From contig QKGW01000078.1 in assembly GCA_003250275.1 (NCBI GenBank), forward strand, positions 1 to 5,404: a stretch of 5,404 bases of DNA. The letters run 5' to 3'. The notes beneath the pieces are model-generated. The model saw only the letters and a program-made list of their open reading frames with translations, was not told the DNA's origin and did not search any database. The position numbers and the translations under genes are program-made. The first letter of the stretch is position 1, and each line of letters begins with the position of its first letter. This DNA comes from Alphaproteobacteria bacterium. Its GTDB lineage: Bacteria; Pseudomonadota; Alphaproteobacteria; Rhodospirillales; Rhodospirillaceae. This document shows, in pieces, positions 3,749 through 5,404 of the stretch.

Positions 3749-5404
3749 ATGACGATCTTCGGCCCCGACCCTGCCCGCCTCGACGCCCAAACCCTTGAGG
3801 CCCTGCCCGCGACCTGGATGACCGCCGCCTGTCTCGACGCCGGCTTCCGCCGCGACGCCGGGTGGCTCGGCAGCGCCGCCTGCGCGAGCGCGCCGAGAGC
3901 GTGGACCTGCCGCATCGCCGCGCGCCCCGGCATCTACGGCGTGTGGCCGGCTGAGGCCGAGGCCGCCGCCGATCCCGCCACCGCCGCGTTCCTGCTGTTC
4001 TATCTCCCCGCACCCGACGATCCGATCCTCGACCGCATGGCGCTCGGCGCCGCGATCGAAGCCTCGCGCGCGGGTGCGGCGGACGCCTTCCGCGATTTTC
4101 CCGCGCATCCGGCGCTCGCCGCCGCCTGCGCCATCGGCGAGGTCCGCCTCGCCCTCGTCCAGCCCGCGCGCGACCTCGCGCTTGCGCTCACCGCCGAAAC
4201 CCGCCGCCGTATCGTCGTGCCCGAAGGCATCGCGCGCGACGGCGGCGGCTGGCTGGTGCCGCCGGGCGGGATCGAGGAGGACTTGCCCGCCTTCGACCTG
4301 GCCCGCGATCTCTTCCGAGTGCTCGCCGCCGGGGTCGCCGCCGCGACGGAACAGACCCCCAACCCGCCGCGGCGCACCACGACTCCGGCGCTTCTGCGGG
4401 CGCGCCACCCCAACGGCGCGCTCGCACCTGTTTCCGGCGACGGCGGCGAAAGCGTTACCGAGGTGATCGCCTGGGGCGACGCCGCGGCACTCTGGCCCGA
4501 GGCGCGCGACCCCGCCGACGCCGCGCCCTACGCGCTCTGCGCCGCGCGCCCGGCGGAGCACCTGCCCGACCTCGTCGTGCTTTCGGGCTTCCTCGGCTCG
4601 GGCAAGACCTCGTTCCTCAACGAATTCATCGAGTTCGAGGCGGCGCAGCACCGCCTCGTCGCGGTGATCCAGAACGAACTCGGCGAAACCGGCGTCGACA
4701 CCCACCTGCTCGAAGGCGACCGCTCGGTGCTGACGATGGACGCGGGCTGCGTCTGCTGCACCCTCGCGGGCAGCCTGCGCGCGGGACTGCGCCGCCTCTC
4801 CGCGGGGCTCTCGCCCGAGGTCGTGGTGCTCGAAACCACCGGCCTCGCCAACCCGATGAACCTGCGCGCCGAACTCGCCGAGGTCGGCGACCTCGCGCGC
4901 CTCGCCGCGGTGGTCACGGTGGTCGACGCGGCGCGCTTCTGGCCGACCCTCGCCGCCTCCGAGGTCGCCGCGCAGCAGCTCCGCGCCGCCGACGTGGTGG
5001 TGCTCAACAAGTGCGACCTCGTCGACCCCGCCGCGCGCGCCGCCGTCGCCGCCGAAATCCGCCACCGCAACCCGCAGGCGCGGCTGATCGAAGCGGAGCA
5101 TGGCCGGGTGCCGCCCGCCGCCCTGGGCGGCCTCTCGCGCGCCACCGCCCCGGCGCTCGAACGCACCGGCGGCCGCCATCACCACCACCACGACCACGAT
5201 CATCATCACCACCGCCATGCCGACGGCGTCACCCATCTCGACGAGGGCTTCTCGGCGCTGCGCTTCGACCTCGCCGACACCGTCGACCGCGACCGCCTGT
5301 TCGCCACCCTCGCGGCGAGCCCGCCCGGAGTGTTCCGGATCAAGGGCGTGGCGCGGATCGCCGGAGCGCCGTTGCCGGTGGTGGTGCAGTACGTGCCCGG
5401 CCGC
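3749..5404 (+). CDS. CobW/COG0523 GTPase with a long N-terminal extension (3' end beyond window)
   Basis: The frame is open for 552 codons from ATG 3749 to the window edge, so the C-terminus is missing. The GAGG site at 3739-3742 and the absence of any in-frame start after the upstream stop support this start. The G domain begins near residue 275: Walker A GFLGSGKTS (280-288), metal-binding CVCC (334-337; family motif CxCC), ETTGLANP (362-369), and NKCD (420-423) for guanine recognition. A His-rich linker (477-490) leads to a CobW C-terminal domain, with VFRIKGVARIAG near the end. CobW proteins are GTP-dependent metal chaperones or insertases for Zn, Co or other metals. Most start a few residues before Walker A; here about 270 residues precede it: an Ala-rich module (1-198) I do not recognise, a Pro/Thr-rich linker near 201-225 and a second short segment. 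Its codon use matches the rest. It may load the neighbouring metallo-hydrolase, which is an inference. No target metal can be read. Confidence 0.9.
   Translation, partial: MTIFGPDPARLDAQTLEALPATWMTAACLDAGFRRDAGWLGSAACASAPRAWTCRIAARPGIYGVWPAEAEAAADPATAAFLLFYLPAPDDPILDRMALGAAIEASRAGAADAFRDFPAHPALAAACAIGEVRLALVQPARDLALALTAETRRRIVVPEGIARDGGGWLVPPGGIEEDLPAFDLARDLFRVLAAGVAAATEQTPNPPRRTTTPALLRARHPNGALAPVSGDGGESVTEVIAWGDAAALWPEARDPADAAPYALCAARPAEHLPDLVVLSGFLGSGKTSFLNEFIEFEAAQHRLVAVIQNELGETGVDTHLLEGDRSVLTMDAGCVCCTLAGSLRAGLRRLSAGLSPEVVVLETTGLANPMNLRAELAEVGDLARLAAVVTVVDAARFWPTLAASEVAAQQLRAADVVVLNKCDLVDPAARAAVAAEIRHRNPQARLIEAEHGRVPPAALGGLSRATAPALERTGGRHHHHHDHDHHHHRHADGVTHLDEGFSALRFDLADTVDRDRLFATLAASPPGVFRIKGVARIAGAPLPVVVQYVPGR
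5177..5218 (+). other. His-rich metal-binding loop of the CobW-type GTPase
   Basis: These 14 codons encode HHHHHDHDHHHHRH (residues 477-490), 11 His and 2 Asp, between the G domain and the C-terminal domain. Such His/Asp runs are typical of COG0523 proteins and are thought to buffer or hand over divalent metals such as Zn, Ni or Co. Both CAC and CAT codons are used, so the run is not a recent slippage of one triplet. Confidence 0.85.

Noticed and set aside
3683..3749. Read-through fusion of the hydrolase and GTPase, which share a frame
   Set aside because: A single TGA separates them in frame, but the first product is a Tat-exported protein and the second needs cytoplasmic GTP. The second also has its own ATG and ribosome site. 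The shared frame is probably chance.
3652..5166. Several smaller ORFs on both strands over the GTPase gene
   Set aside because: They are Arg/Ala/Ser/Pro-rich shadows of the continuous 3749-5404 frame, which carries Walker A, CxCC, NKxD and the CobW C-terminal motif.
5177..5218. CAC/CAT-rich tract as a microsatellite or DNA repeat
   Set aside because: It is in frame, mixes both His codons with Asp and Arg codons, and sits exactly where COG0523 proteins carry a His-rich loop, so it is explained by protein function.
1118..5236. A 1372-codon open frame on the minus strand
   Set aside because: It runs antisense to three well-supported + strand genes. Its product is low-complexity (Arg, Glu, Gly, Val, Asp, His-rich) with no recognisable domain, as expected when codons ending in G or C remove stops from the opposite strand. 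The frame spans gene boundaries and gaps without regard to them.

Overview
The window is strongly GC-rich. Its genes end nearly every codon in G or C, have purine-rich Shine-Dalgarno sequences, and use Tat export and FadR-like GntR regulators. This suggests a high-GC proteobacterium, most likely an alphaproteobacterium; that placement rests on composition and gene style, not on a marker gene. No rRNA, tRNA, CRISPR array, insertion sequence or phage gene is visible.

All convincing genes lie on the + strand and look like one transcription unit. Bases 1-145 are a non-coding leader with two near-identical FadR-type operator-like sites (21-31 and 117-127), a third imperfect one (72-87) and a weak candidate promoter. 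Next come a GntR/FCD transcription regulator (146-811) and a translationally coupled 71-residue protein of unknown function (808-1023). A 73-base gap holds a perfect 10-bp stem-loop and a consensus Shine-Dalgarno sequence. It is followed by a 468-residue, Trp-rich polytopic membrane protein of a family I do not recognise (1097-2503), a Tat-exported metallo-beta-lactamase-fold protein of the COG1237 type (2522-3685), and after a hairpin-bearing gap a CobW/COG0523 GTPase (3749 to the window end, incomplete). The GTPase carries an unusual N-terminal extension of about 270 residues.

The cluster reads as regulator, small protein, membrane protein, periplasmic metallohydrolase and cytosolic metal-handling GTPase. 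An inferred working model is that the CobW-type protein helps supply metal to the hydrolase while it is still in the cytoplasm. The folded hydrolase then leaves through Tat and works at the outer face of the inner membrane with the membrane protein, on a substrate whose presence the GntR regulator reports. The substrate is unknown. The most interesting parts are the unrecognised membrane protein paired with an exported COG1237 enzyme, and the CobW fusion architecture.
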